From: Nemania diffusa
Taxonomy: Eukaryota; Ascomycota; Sordariomycetes; Xylariales; Xylariaceae
Reading direction: 5' to 3'
Assembly: GCA_038501195.1 (NCBI GenBank)
Contig: JBBPUQ010000007.1
Span: forward strand, 2,705,501-2,769,500
Length of the DNA: 64,000 nucleotides
Each line of letters begins with the position of its first letter. Within the stretch, counting starts at the first letter, position 1. The translations under genes were made by a program, and so were the position numbers. The notes beneath the pieces were generated by a model. That model had not been told where the DNA came from. It searched no databases and saw only the letters and a list, made by a program, of their open reading frames with translations. Positions 47,235 through 58,571 of the stretch are shown piece by piece.

Positions 47235-48733
47235 ATGGCACGAGGTAATCCCCCGTGGGGTCTTCGCTGGCGCTCGAGTACATTGTTCATTATTGCGACC
47301 GTGGCTATTGGCCTTTTCACGGACCTATTCCTCTATGGCCTAGTAGTGCCTGTGTTGCCTTTTATGCTACGAAGCAGGCTTTCAGTCCCTGATGACCAAA
47401 TTCAGTCATATGTCTCAAATCTCCTCGCAGCATATGCTGGGGCATCGGTGGTCTCGTCGCTGCCCGCGGGATGGATCGCCGACCGTACCAACTCTCGACA
47501 GGCGCCCTTTCTCAGCGGACTTACCGCTCTCTTGGCTGCAACCATAATGCTGGCTCTCGGGCGCAGTATCGCCGTATTGGTTGTTGCTCGCATTCTCCAA
47601 GGCGTGAGCGCGGCGTTCGTATGGACCATCGGTCTGGCTATGGTGCTCGATACCGTGGGCCCTCAGAATCTAGGCAAAGTTATCGGATCGGTAAGTCACC
47701 ACCATGGTTCTATACCAATACTAGTCGAGCGGAAACTAATAGATTTCAGATTTTCTCTTTCATTTCGATCGGGGAGCTGATGGCTCCTGTGATTGGCGGG
47801 GCCCTGTATGAGAAAACAGGATACATAGGTGTCTTCACCTTAGGAGCGAGCATACTTGCATTGGACTTCCTTATGCGACTGCTAGTTGTCGAGAAGAAGA
47901 CCGCTGCAAAATACACTGAGTTAGCTCAAGATGACCAGCGTAGTCCACAGGACTCAGGGCCAAGGGTGGACCAAGATGCTGACGCAGCTGGTCGCGAATC
48001 ATCCGAGGAAGATGCCTTGTTACCTAAGAAGGCGGATGAGGCGTACAAGATACGGGAGACGCCAAACAAACTCATGCGCTCTCTACCCATCCTAATATGC
48101 TTCAGGAGTCCACGTTTGCTCGTCGGCCTCTTTCTCGCCTTCGTCCAGGCAGCATTGCTTGCTGTATACGACGCTACCATCCCCACGGAAGCCCAGAGTC
48201 TATTTCACTTTTCATCACTCAAGGCAGGGCTCATATTCATCGCCTTAGACGTGCCATATCTACTTCTTGGGCCTCTCGCAGGCTGGGCTGTTGACCGTTA
48301 CGGAACAAAGCCCGTGGCAGTGATTGGATTTGGGTGGATGGTGCCAGCACTGACTCTGCTCCGACTCCCAGCGGAAGAGCCGCTGCCTGCATCAAGGAAT
48401 ATCGTCTTATACTGTGCGCTGCTGGCGCTCAACGGAGTCGGGCTCGCAATTATCGGCTCTCCTAGCGTAGTGGAGGCAAGCGATGTGGTGCAGAGGTATG
48501 ACAAGGCAAACCCGGGACTCTTCGGTGAAAATGGCCCGTATGCTCAGTTGTACGGCTTCAACTCTCTATTCTTTTGCGCGGGCCTGACGATCGGGCCCGT
48601 CGTGGCTGGGGCCCTGAAGGACTCGATTGGATACGGGAACATGAATCTCGTGTTTGCCGTATTATCTGCTGCCACCGCCGTCTTGTCGTTCTTGGTCATA
48701 GGCGGGACTCCAAAATTTCTGAGATCGAGATAG
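47235..48733 (+). CDS. MFS transporter (DHA1/VMAT-like drug:proton antiporter type)
   Basis: Exons 47235-47690 and 47750-48733, with a 59-nt intron (GTAAGT, AACTAAT, TTCAG); 479 aa with about 12 hydrophobic segments and a hydrophilic central loop (about residues 210-260, acidic, EEDALLPKK). The first segment, LFTDLFLYGLVVPVLPFML, and the loop 2-3 motif AGWIADRTNSRQ are typical of fungal DHA1-type exporters; AGWAVDRYGTKP repeats the pattern in the second half. It should sit in the plasma or vacuolar membrane and move a small organic molecule against protons; the substrate cannot be told. A Zn2Cys6 regulator follows on the same strand, a frequent pairing. Confidence 0.9.
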
Positions 48734-49337
48734 AAAATGGAGCTATAAATACCACGTTAAACTGTTTATCGGAGTTAGTTTAAACGCCTCGGGGACTAAA
48801 GGAGTTAGAATCTAGAAATAAGATTTCAAAAGGTCGTTGGTTCACATAAATATAGGGCATAACTTCAGCGCTCAGGGGCTTTGGCCTAAGCTTACCAGTT
48901 AACGTCCTAGCTTCGTTTTAAAGAGCCGAAACTTGATATATTTCAAAAAAGAGATATTTCGTTAGTAGTTCAGACAGCACCCTAAATCCTATAAGCGTTC
49001 TCTTGTTTCCATTTGACGATTGAGGATTTGATGTTAGGCAGCACTTATTCTGTCCAGTCCACTGCGTAAGCTAATCGGCGGCCTCTGCCAACGCTCTGGC
49101 CAATCATACATTTTTCAATACGCTGCTCCACATCCCATTTCAGTGGTTCGCCTTTTATATAGCCAATAGGAGAACAGAGAATACGATGGGCGTAGTTAGC
49201 CAATCACTGTAATTCAGTTACTCGGACTTCAACAGTCTCACTTCCATCCCGAAGCCCTTCTCTCCCTCTAATAACTCCTTATTATCAATCGCCTTCCGTT
49301 CTCCGTGCCCAGACTACGAAGGCCCGCAAAGAGCACC
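48734..49337. other. Intergenic between MFS gene and Zn2Cys6 regulator
   Basis: Contains a CCAAT-type box (CAATCA, about 49100 and 49200) and a C/T-rich leader (49230-49300) leading to the regulator. No gene is seen. Confidence 0.4.
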
Positions 49338-50651
49338 ATGCAAAGAAAATCGGCCAGAAAATCTAGACATGGTTGCAAAGAATGCAAGCGGCGTCACGTG
49401 AAATGCGACGAGAGCAAACCATCCTGTGCCAATTGTAACGTCCGTCATTTAGAATGTTCATTTCGCGCCAGTCTACCCGTCCCACCAAGATCTGCTGCTT
49501 CTTCTTCTTCTACTACCATCCCATCTCCTGACTCATCAGCAGCCTCCGTGTCCCCTCAGTCAGATAAGACAGTCCAATATGGAGCTCTATCAACACGGAC
49601 TTCTGATCACACCACACTTAGACTAGCAAGTCCTCTGTCCCGCAGTGGACCGGCTTCCACACTTAGCTTACTCTTCTCGACGGATCAAACATTTAAACTT
49701 CACCACCTAGAGCTTCTGTATAACTTCCGGACAGGCGTAATAGGGGACGTTTTCTTAGACGTCGCTGCAGCCGAAGGTTACATGGCTATGACAGTTGGGG
49801 AAGCCGTTCAGGCCCCCTACTTGATGGACCAACTTCTTGCCGTATCGGCGGCGAATATGAGCATCAAACGACCGCACCAACAGCGTTTTTATCGAGAAGA
49901 GGCCACGCAACTACAAACACGTGGGCTTGCCTTGTTTAATGCCGTCCAGGTTGCCGAGGCAACTGACAATGCCTTAGCTGGCTTTGTTTTCTCCACGCTT
50001 CTCGCGCAGCAGGTTCTCTTCGACACATTTTCAAGTCGTCCTGATATCTCGACTTTCTTGGATAAATTGGCCGGTGCTTTGAACATCTGCGGTGGTGTGC
50101 GAACCATGAGTGGAATTGCGTGGCCGTTCATCAGAGCACAGTATGAACAACAGACTGGAATCAATCTTCCGGGAGAATTCGTAGCTGGCTGTGGCTCTAA
50201 GACGATGCTCACCATGAAATTAGCTCACCTAGAGACACTTCTTGCAGGCGCAAACCTGAGTCCATCGATAATGGATCCCTGTAAGACGGCTATAGATCTT
50301 TTAAGAGATCTATCATATAACCCAGACCGCCCTAGGAATTCACCTGTCCGAATGACTCGCATGTTACAGGCCCGTGTGCTTCAGTGGGCAGTCTCAGTAC
50401 CGGCAGACTTCGTGAAACTTATAGAGCAGCGGCGGCCTGAAGCGCTCATTATAACTGCATATTATGCATTATTGATGCATGAAACAAGAGACTGCTGGCT
50501 CTATGGCGACGCTGGCGCTTTTATTATCCGCTCTATTACCGCTTTATTAGGGAAATATTGGGCTGAATGGCTTGCATGGCCAAACGAAGTGTTGGCCTCG
50601 ATGAGCTATGTCAACATGCCACTTTCACAAATAGACATAGAGCTTCCCTGA
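49338..50651 (+). CDS. Zn2Cys6 transcription factor (UPC2/sterol-regulator-like architecture)
   Basis: Single exon, 437 aa from ATG 49338 (the frame upstream to 49305 opens only with GTG). The binuclear zinc cluster is complete: HGCKECKRRHVKCDESKPSC, then ANCNVRHLECSF, preceded by basic residues. The GC-x-x-C...RRHVKCDE-x-P-C form is typical of the Upc2/Ecm22-like class. A Ser/Thr-rich linker follows (residues 55-110). The remaining 300 residues, beginning LHHLELLYNF, match the fungal-specific domain of that class. It is nuclear; a likely target is the neighbouring MFS transporter gene, inferred from proximity only. Confidence 0.88.
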   Translation: MQRKSARKSRHGCKECKRRHVKCDESKPSCANCNVRHLECSFRASLPVPPRSAASSSSTTIPSPDSSAASVSPQSDKTVQYGALSTRTSDHTTLRLASPLSRSGPASTLSLLFSTDQTFKLHHLELLYNFRTGVIGDVFLDVAAAEGYMAMTVGEAVQAPYLMDQLLAVSAANMSIKRPHQQRFYREEATQLQTRGLALFNAVQVAEATDNALAGFVFSTLLAQQVLFDTFSSRPDISTFLDKLAGALNICGGVRTMSGIAWPFIRAQYEQQTGINLPGEFVAGCGSKTMLTMKLAHLETLLAGANLSPSIMDPCKTAIDLLRDLSYNPDRPRNSPVRMTRMLQARVLQWAVSVPADFVKLIEQRRPEALIITAYYALLMHETRDCWLYGDAGAFIIRSITALLGKYWAEWLAWPNEVLASMSYVNMPLSQIDIELP

Positions 50652-51047
50652 CGTGGTCTCTTGCAGCAGCACAACACGCCCTCTCATAAAGGTATATATG
50701 TAGGTATGCTAGTGTCCCAAAACACCTCACAGTGTCGCAAAACACGCCCGCCGATATTTTGATCAGCCAGAAAAGCTAGGATATTCCGACGGGGCGAGGA
50801 GCTTTAGAAGTTCTCTGCGGAAAGATGACATTCTCGTTACGCCGCGTCTACTATGAGCAGTTCCTGTTACAAGGGGTTACGATGGCGATTAGGGAAGTAG
50901 GCCGAAATACGCCAAGACACAGACGTCAGTCTTTTAGGCCCAGTATCGTACCTACAACTGCGCGATCGGCTCCAAGCAAATTACGGATAGAAATTTCTCT
51001 ATGAAGTCAGACCATCCAGCTTACCAGCAGGAGAATGAATGATTTCT
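50652..51047. other. Intergenic between convergent genes
   Basis: 3' flanks of the Zn2Cys6 gene (plus) and the kinase-like gene (minus). No further gene is seen. Confidence 0.4.
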
Positions 51048-52588
51048 TCAGACGTTGTACACCAGCTTCTGCAGGGTGCGCTGTACTTCGGAATCCGTTT
51101 CCATGCGCCAGTTAGCCCCATATGATGCCGGCGTTTTACGCTCCACCGCACTTTTACAGAGTTCCAATATTTCAGAGACGGTTGGCCGATGCAGCGGATC
51201 AACAGCAAGACACGAAGCCACAAGGTCGCGCAAATCAGAGTCCAAGTGCGGATGGGGATCATTGTCATTATCTGGCAGAATCGATGAGGCCAGCGTCGGT
51301 ATGCCCTTGTGTACAACATTGCCCCACCCAACAATCGTGCTGCCTTTGATTAGGTGGATTATCTGCGTGCCGATATCGTGGATGTTTCGCTCATCGCCCC
51401 CGGTATCGTAGCTATCGTAGTCATCATACACTCCTGCCTGTCCGAAATCTATGAGCTTCAAGGGTGGAACGAGCGCATGCTCTGGGAAGTCTCCCGCAGA
51501 ACCAATGAGGACTACGAAATGCCAAGTTAGTTCAAGAGCAGATATGGAGTCATCAGTGCGATGGTTGACTGGGCGACGTACTATTCCCTCCGTGCATATC
51601 CCCGTGATAAATGTTGCCGGGATTTGACTGATCAGCTGGGATCTCCTCTAACTTCGGTGTGGTGTCAACTGGTTGACCTGCTGGGAACTTTAGAGCGACA
51701 CAGGCTCTCGCCACTATAGTCTTGAGTCAGCTTCGAAATCTCTGGCTTGTAGCCTGCGTTTCTGAGGTTTCTTACAGCAGAGAAACCATCTCCATAACAA
51801 CCGATTTGGTAACGGCCTTCCTCCGTTCTCCTCTGCATTCTTCTCTGCATTCTCCTCTGCGTCTTCCTCTGCGTCCTCCTCTAGGTTCCGGTCTCTAATT
51901 TTTAATATTACGTCGTTCAGTGTCCCATGCTCCAGGTACTCGAGGATAAGAGTTGAACCTGGTAGCCCGACTAAGAAATTCCTTTGTCGCCGCGAGAACC
52001 AGGAGATCAGTCTACCGAAGAACCCAGGTCGAAGTTCCGGCCTAGAATCGCGACTGCTCGCGATGACCCTCGCTACATGTGCCGAGCCATTTACTTTCTA
52101 CATATATCCAATCAAGTCAGTGTAATGTCTCCACGCAAGTTCCCATCGTTCCATAATCATTACAAGCCCCCCTTTCCACCCTTTTTTTATCTCCTCTCTC
52201 CCACCCAAAATGGCCATACTTCATTCTAAGCTCTTCCAGGTGTTTCCCATACCCTCCTCAGCCACTAGGAGGCTAGAGTCATCTTTGAACATACCTTCAT
52301 TATTTCAATCTCGGATTCTAGGTCATCCGAAAACGTATCGTATAGCGATCTCTTAACAACCAGTCTGCGCGGGCGCGACAGGAAGCGCTTCTCCCTAACT
52401 TTAAATGTCATTCCGAATGCCCCGTTCCCAACGATACCCTCGTAAACGAATGCTGGTTGCTCGTTAAAATGGTTGCGTATTAAATCAATGCGGGCAGTGC
52501 GGACGTCATCCTCCTTCCGGCGGCGCCGGAGCTGAGAGGAATCCATAGACGCATATTGATCATCATATCCCCAGTCGGAATAGGACAT
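51048..52588 (-). CDS. Protein-kinase-like protein with hinge insertion
   Basis: Minus-strand exons 52588-52295, 52097-51776, 51713-51582 and 51511-51048, joined by introns of 197, 62 and 70 nt that all keep frame; 403 aa. N-lobe: GNGAFGMTFKV (Gly loop), LVVKR (Lys), SEIEIM (helix C Glu), then KVNGSAHVARVIASSRDS across the first splice. Hinge ILEYLEHGTLNDVI is followed by an acidic repeat EEDAEEDAEENAEKNAEEN, then LPNRLLWRWFLC. The catalytic loop is HGDMHGGN (Gly in place of the usual Arg of HRD, with the catalytic Asp and Asn kept), and DFG is present (LIDFGQAGVYDD). The C-lobe ends with LHRPTVSEIL. This is a diverged fungal kinase family of unknown target. The HGD loop suggests no activation-loop phosphorylation. 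Confidence 0.85.
51820..51885 (-). repeat. 15-bp coding repeat in the kinase hinge
   Basis: Four to five copies of a GAGGA(C/A)GCAGAGGA-like unit (seen on plus as TCCTCTGCRTTCTCC) encode the EEDAE/ENAEK acidic stretch between the two kinase lobes. Confidence 0.7.
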
Positions 52589-53018
52589 CGTGACAGGATC
52601 CGTCGTGACAGGATGTAGCCCGCTATCCAATTAGCTGCTTTTCAAACGCACGAGCACAAGTTATCGTCTAAGATATGGGTGTCTTGATACTTGTGAACGA
52701 CCCATTGTCCGTAGAGCTGAGCTAGCTACACAAAGATCAAAGAAGTACAAGCGACAAATAAACGGGGTTTTCCGGATATGGGAGCAATAGTTCGTCGTTT
52801 TAACAAAGCAATGGTTATTGTATACTAATAAAATTAGTGTTCTTTTTGCGCACCTCTTAATCATAGACATCTACCATTGCTATCCTATCCTTCTGTCGCT
52901 TGGCTACAGACTGCATATCGATATGGAATCTGAGGTGTCTAAAACTGTCTACGACTAAAGCAACCGCAATCTATTCTAGGCCTACCACGATATCCCGTGC
53001 TAGAAATGTGTCCAGCGA
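52589..53018. other. Promoter region of the kinase-like gene
   Basis: No gene is visible. It lies between the kinase-like gene and the end of the glutaminase gene, both on the minus strand. The kinase frame stays open upstream to 52630 but only with a TTG, so ATG 52588 was chosen. Confidence 0.4.
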
Positions 53019-55707
53019 TCAGTAGGCGTAATGCTTCTTCCTCAAAGACTTCTCTGCACTCGAGAGAACCGTGGTTACCGTCCCTCGGAAGCGCCTCTTT
53101 TCCTCGTCCGTGAGAAATCCCATCTGTGCAGCAGGAACCGGCGGCGCGTATATGCTTGGAAGAGGCTGCGGGCTATTCCTCGGGAAAAGAGAGCCGAATG
53201 TATTCCCGCCTTCCGCCCCGGCCTTCTGGCCCGTCCTCCCGAGCGTCAGCAAGGCATAGTGGCCGCCCACGACTGGTCGGGCTTTGAATTGAGCATCGCC
53301 AACGTAGTCGCCGCGGCCGGTGCATTCATACAGGTCCGTGAAGGCCCCCCTGGTGACGGTATCGTTCAGCCAGTACCCGATCGAGTTGATAAACAACCTC
53401 CGTGTGCTAGCGTGGCAGGTCGCGGCCGTCCAGATTTGCCAATCTGACTTCGTGTAGTGGTGGCGGCTGTCTAGAGGCACTCCGTAGACCTGCGATACCT
53501 GTGGGTACCAGTTCGACTGCATGGTATATACAGACTCATTAACCAACCCCATATTTAACAACTTGTCAAAGTACTATAACCTCCAGAGTCAGTAAACGCC
53601 ATTTTAAACAGGGTGTCTTAGGGTGTCTCACAATGTTGTAAAGCAGGCCCCAGCTTGATCGCCATTGGTATGCTAGTGTTGTATGTTTGTGACCTGGGTC
53701 AATACCCAAGAACTCCCATTGATCATAATATGACTTGGCCGTATTGGCATAGTCCGTCGCATCGGCGGTGTTATTCGCCAAGTTAGCAATATAAGACATA
53801 GCCTGCAAGCCGACAATACCCTTGATTGCGAGATTAGTCTGGTTCAGCAGCGCGCCCGCGAAGTCATCAGTGCTCAGCTGGGCCTCTGGAACTAAAGAGA
53901 ACTGCACCAGGTAACGCGTGAACTGCTTCAGAAGATTGTAGTGGCTTGTCAGCCAGTTGACATCCCCTGTGAACTTGTAGTAAGCATAACTCATCAGGAT
54001 AAAGTTCGCGCTTTCTTCCACGGGCATGTATTCATCGGTGCCTTCGACGTGTCCGGTTGCGTTCGGAAAATGAGTCCCAAGGTCGTGGATGCAATAGCCA
54101 TTGGGATAGAATTGTCCCTCTTGGTATTCGTATAGCGGCTGAAGCGCATATCGGAGCAAGTTCGGATTGGCATACAGAAAAAACGGCGCGGCCGGGTACA
54201 AGACGTCCACTGTGTTGACGTTTCCGTTACTGGAAATCTCCTTTTGGAAAATCAGGGGGTCAGTGTTCGTCTTGTTGGGATCTTGGGCGAAGACGTAGGC
54301 GCCCATGACCTGGCGACCCGATAGAGCAATAATCGAATAGTAAGACTGAGCTTCCGATACGAAAGGGGCAGAGATGCCAGTCCAGTTTGAGGGATCTAGG
54401 AATCCGTAATCAGTGGCGCTGTCGAAGACGAACGACTGGCCGTACTGATCCGTCCCGTTTGTAGGCCGAATCGGCTGCGCCCCTGATCCAGTGCCGCCAG
54501 AAATCGGGTCTTCGGTACCCCGGTAGAAATCATTTATATCAGCTTGGAGCTGCAGCTCGAATTCGTGTCCAATCCTCTGTACGGTGTCGTAGTCTTCCAA
54601 GTGGAATCGTATCATAGCGTGCAAGTCCCCATAACACTTCGACCACCACGGGCTCAGCTTCGCCAAGCCATCGTCAGTAATGTATTGCACGATAGGGTCC
54701 TGAACAGATCCGATAGTGTATCTAACTGATGCTTCTTTGACAACGCCAAGGTCGTGGGCGAAGGCGAAGACAGGCGTGTGGTCGCCGAAGTCGGTGGTAA
54801 AACCAGCGACGTCGTTGTTCAGAGTGTGGTTCTGGAAGAATGCGAGGCGCACAGCCGTCGCTTCACCGCACTCGAAGGAAAACAAGCTCCCATTCAACGG
54901 ACTCGTCGTGTAGGTGAAAGCTCCCCATTGCGGAAACTCACGGTCTTCGCCGAAAGTCATTTGATTACGCCTATACTGCAGCCAGGTGAAGACGTCGCCA
55001 GGAGCAGCGGGCGCGTCGCCCGTTGAGTTGACCTCTGCGCTGTTCTTCTTGAGGTCCCAGGAAATGCCATCCCGCGAGCCTACTCCAATCCAGTTCGAGC
55101 TCACGTCCGAGTAAAGCCGGATATTATGGGGCTGGCCATCCTACAAGGTTACATTTTAGCTCCCGCTTCGGCTTTTTAAACTTTAGATAAGGGGGCCAAG
55201 TACAGTCGGGATTTTAGAAAACACAATACTTACGGTCGAGCGGACTGTCGTTGTCAGGTAGCTGAGAGGAATAGAGGATCGACACACATCCTTTGGGGTT
55301 ACCGGGGATAGAAAGCTCGCCTCAATGATCACCGGTCCCGCTTGAAAGGTGAAGTTGGAAAACTGAGAATCGAATGAGACTGCCAGCGGCACCGATGAGA
55401 TATATTGTGATTCTTTGGGGAGGTTCCCGTTAGTGCTTCCGAGGTACTCATATGCGATATCGTCTACCACAACTACACCTTCCCAACCTACAGACTCCGT
55501 AGTCCAGAAGCTAGGGGTCTGGCTGTTGAGAGTACCCCCAGTTGCTATATTCCCTGCCCACACATTCGTATAAGGATTCCTTACAGCCAACGGGAGAGCC
55601 GGTGGCCGAAGTGGCGAGTAAGAAACATCAACAGCCACTACACCATGTAGAATAAAAACAAGGGCTGCAAGGGCGCAGGGAAGTGATCCAAATCGAGATG
55701 TATGCAT
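53019..55707 (-). CDS. Secreted glutaminase A-like protein (DUF5127-DUF4965-DUF1793)
   Basis: Minus-strand exons 55707-55234, 55140-53632 and 53573-53019 (introns 93 and 58 nt, all junctions in frame); 845 aa. An N-terminal signal peptide is evident (LPCALAALVFILHGVVAV, then DVSYSPLRPPALPLAVRNPY). The order DUF5127 (YTNVWAG, WTTESVGWEG), DUF4965 (NDVAGFTTDFGDHTPVFAF, then FALAHDL-type text) and C-terminal DUF1793 six-hairpin region (EESANFILMSYAYYKFTGD, KSYYDQWEFLGIDP, YGVPLDSRHHYTKSDW) matches fungal GtaA and relatives. Aspergillus GtaA hydrolyses L-glutamine outside the cell; activity here is inferred from the family. Numerous N-x-S/T sites fit a secreted glycoprotein. It is longer than GtaA itself, the excess being mainly C-terminal. 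Confidence 0.88.
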
Positions 55708-58571
55708 TTTATCGAAGGCGATTGAATTAGGGGCACATTCCTCTAAGTTAACCCAAATTCTAATAGTTCCCTCAACCTCAGATTACGAGGGGGCTTTGAA
55801 ACACAGACCGAGATGTGTAGGTAAAGGGTAGGGCCGACAAGGAATCACCGGAATAGACACGGGGATCTTATAGACATTATGTGATCAATTATTATACAGG
55901 CAACGAACTATGAATGTGCTTTTCCTCGCAACTCCAAATTCACTGCGCCCAGTCTTCTAGCAAGAGTACAAGCAGAGCATGTTTGTATTTCCAGATACCG
56001 GTCCCGCTGAGCCCGAAGCTCTTATCTGTGAGACTCATGCCTTGTTTCTAGTGGATATTCGCGTGGGCCTTATTATTTGGCCTCGCTGCAAACTACCGTC
56101 GACACGGGCCCGATATATCATGCATTATGAGTATTACCTGCCATTCGTTCTCCGATCTTACATTATGACGCACTACTTTCTACACAATCAAGAACAACAT
56201 TTCATATATTGGTAGTAGAGCCACCTGACGAAGAATTCTGGGGTTCTTGCGTGAAACGACTTAGTCATGGCGTGCCTATGCCTTGGTTATTGCGCTCTAG
56301 ATAAAGCAGACAGCATTATCTCTTGATTTTAGCCTTTCCGGCATTCATACTCAATAGGGGTTGTTAGCGGTGGAGATGGGGCACATTCAGCCTAAGACTT
56401 CAGCACCATCTTCCTGGTTAATTCCCGCAAGACGCGTATTTATACTCCAGTCTTAAGCATACAATAATTCGCGCTGTAGGTGCATAATTCAATAAAGGCG
56501 TGAGCGACGGCACGGGATTGCGGTAGTACGAGGGCATAAGCTGCTGTGATTCCTGCCTCCGAGTGCGGAAACGCCTCACAAATGAAATCCGACCACCCAC
56601 ACTAGCACAGCCCCGTGGTTTTCTCGCAAGATATTGCTACACAACTGTGAACTGTGTGATCACTGATGATACATTTCGGTGAAACCTCCGCAGACACCGC
56701 TCGATATATATAGGTCTCTTAGAGTAGCTGTCCGTTCTAAAGGAGGGGTATATATGACCCGATATCGTAGCATCTCTTTTCTATAGTGGTTACCACCAAC
56801 TGAGGTTTCTCCCAGCCTTGATGCAGCAAACTAACATCAGGTCTAAATATGACAAAGCTTTACAAATTAAGGTGTCTCCTGTGTTTTTGCTACGGCTTTT
56901 AAATCGATTCACGCTTGATGTGCGACTCCTCGGGCCGTCCCGCATCACATACACGGCTCTCGTCATGCTGGTCGCCACGCTTTATCTATCTCCCCATGGC
57001 TACCCCGGAGAAAGAGGACAGCACCCGTTTCCCAGCACGATTCTATTTATATTTTTCCGTTATTATCAATAAGTATTCCATCTCATATACTAGCAAAACA
57101 TTCATAAATGTAGCGCTAACCTAGAGCGTACGTATTTATCGTGACTTAAGCTCCAACCACAGAAAGGTCCGAAGTAAGGATCGTAGTATACAATTAAGCG
57201 CCGAACAGTCTTGTGGCAATTGACATCTTGGATACGATGTATGCCTAAAGCAGTCGTTTCCATTGTATCACAATACCTAGTTAAGATGCGGGGTCTAAGG
57301 CTGTGTTATGGTGTACACGGTATTGTTTGATACGTAGTTGCAATGTCATCTCATGCGTTTTACGTGGCAAAGATGTGACGATAAACGCAGGACAAACCTG
57401 TGGAACGTGAGATTTCCAAACCACGTAACGTATCACCAAAGCCTAACGAGTAGTCACCGGTGTTGCCGGGAATACTTGTGTCTCGGTGATCGAGGAGGGT
57501 TGAGTGAGCGGTCAAGAATCGTAGCGCGGTGACTAGGAGGTGAGACGAAATGCCCTGTATAGATTTATTAACATATACTAGCTCATTATATATTTATTAT
57601 AAAAACTTTGTGGATATTCTTGAAAGCGAAATATAGGATTAGAGCACGCAAACGTGCGGAAATGCGTTAGCGGTGAATTAAGTACCGCCAGACGCAAGCA
57701 AGGAAAGTGTATATCGTAAAATCAAGTGTATCAATTCGTGGTAGCTATAAACCTTTTAACATAGTTACATGACCGCGAGTTTACACAACGGCGGCCTCAG
57801 TTCGGCGGTTCGCTCCGAGCCTCCGACCGCTAGTTAGAGTGACATCTCGGCTAACAGCTTGGTGAGTGAGAGACGAGTCCCATGATACCATGCTGCCTTC
57901 TCAAGATGCCTTATATGGTTACAGTATAATATATTAGGCTAGCCATCTTGAGTCGAGGTGAAACCAGAAGACTCGTGAGGTTATTGGCGATTCTCGAGAG
58001 CTTTTCTGCCATATAGATACGGGCGACTCACCATTATTCTTAATCATCCATGTTTAGTGTTGCTCAGGAGATAGAGAAGGAGCTTGTATTGACCGATAAC
58101 GGGAATGGTATGGCTCATAGAAAATAGTGAAATACGAATCAATTAATTCTAGATTATTCATATAAGATCTGATTCACTCTTTCATGATTCAAAGGAGAGT
58201 CGTGATGGTGAACGAATACCAATCTCATAGTCCATCGCAAACAAGTTCCTCATCCAATAGTAATTACAAAAGAACAACAACACAAAATATAATAAATCAT
58301 CATATGTTAAGGGCAATATAATCCGTAATTGACATAATGTAGAAATTCCGCGGTATTATTAGTCCTTTAGATAGTCCGGGGTGCTGACATAAACCTCGGT
58401 GTTTATAAGTTCGGCCTTCGGCTTTTCTTCCCTAGTATATTCGGGTTTAAGCTTGAAAGCCAACGACTTCGATAAGATATTCGAGTCCAGCTCTACCAAC
58501 CTCACTTTTTCCGTCCCATATCTTTATAGACGCATGTTTTTTTAAGTCGCACTGTCACCGAATTCATCGCT
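55708..58571. other. Intergenic region between divergent glutaminase and Zn2Cys6 genes
   Basis: Nearly 2.9 kb with only short overlapping frames of no recognisable family. It presumably carries both promoters. I saw no terminal repeats or RNA gene. Confidence 0.4.

Noticed and set aside
47471..47750. 5' part of the long frame 47471-48733 as an alternative N-terminus of the MFS transporter
   Set aside because: It reads out of frame with the first membrane segments; the spliced model from 47235 gives a complete 12-segment transporter.
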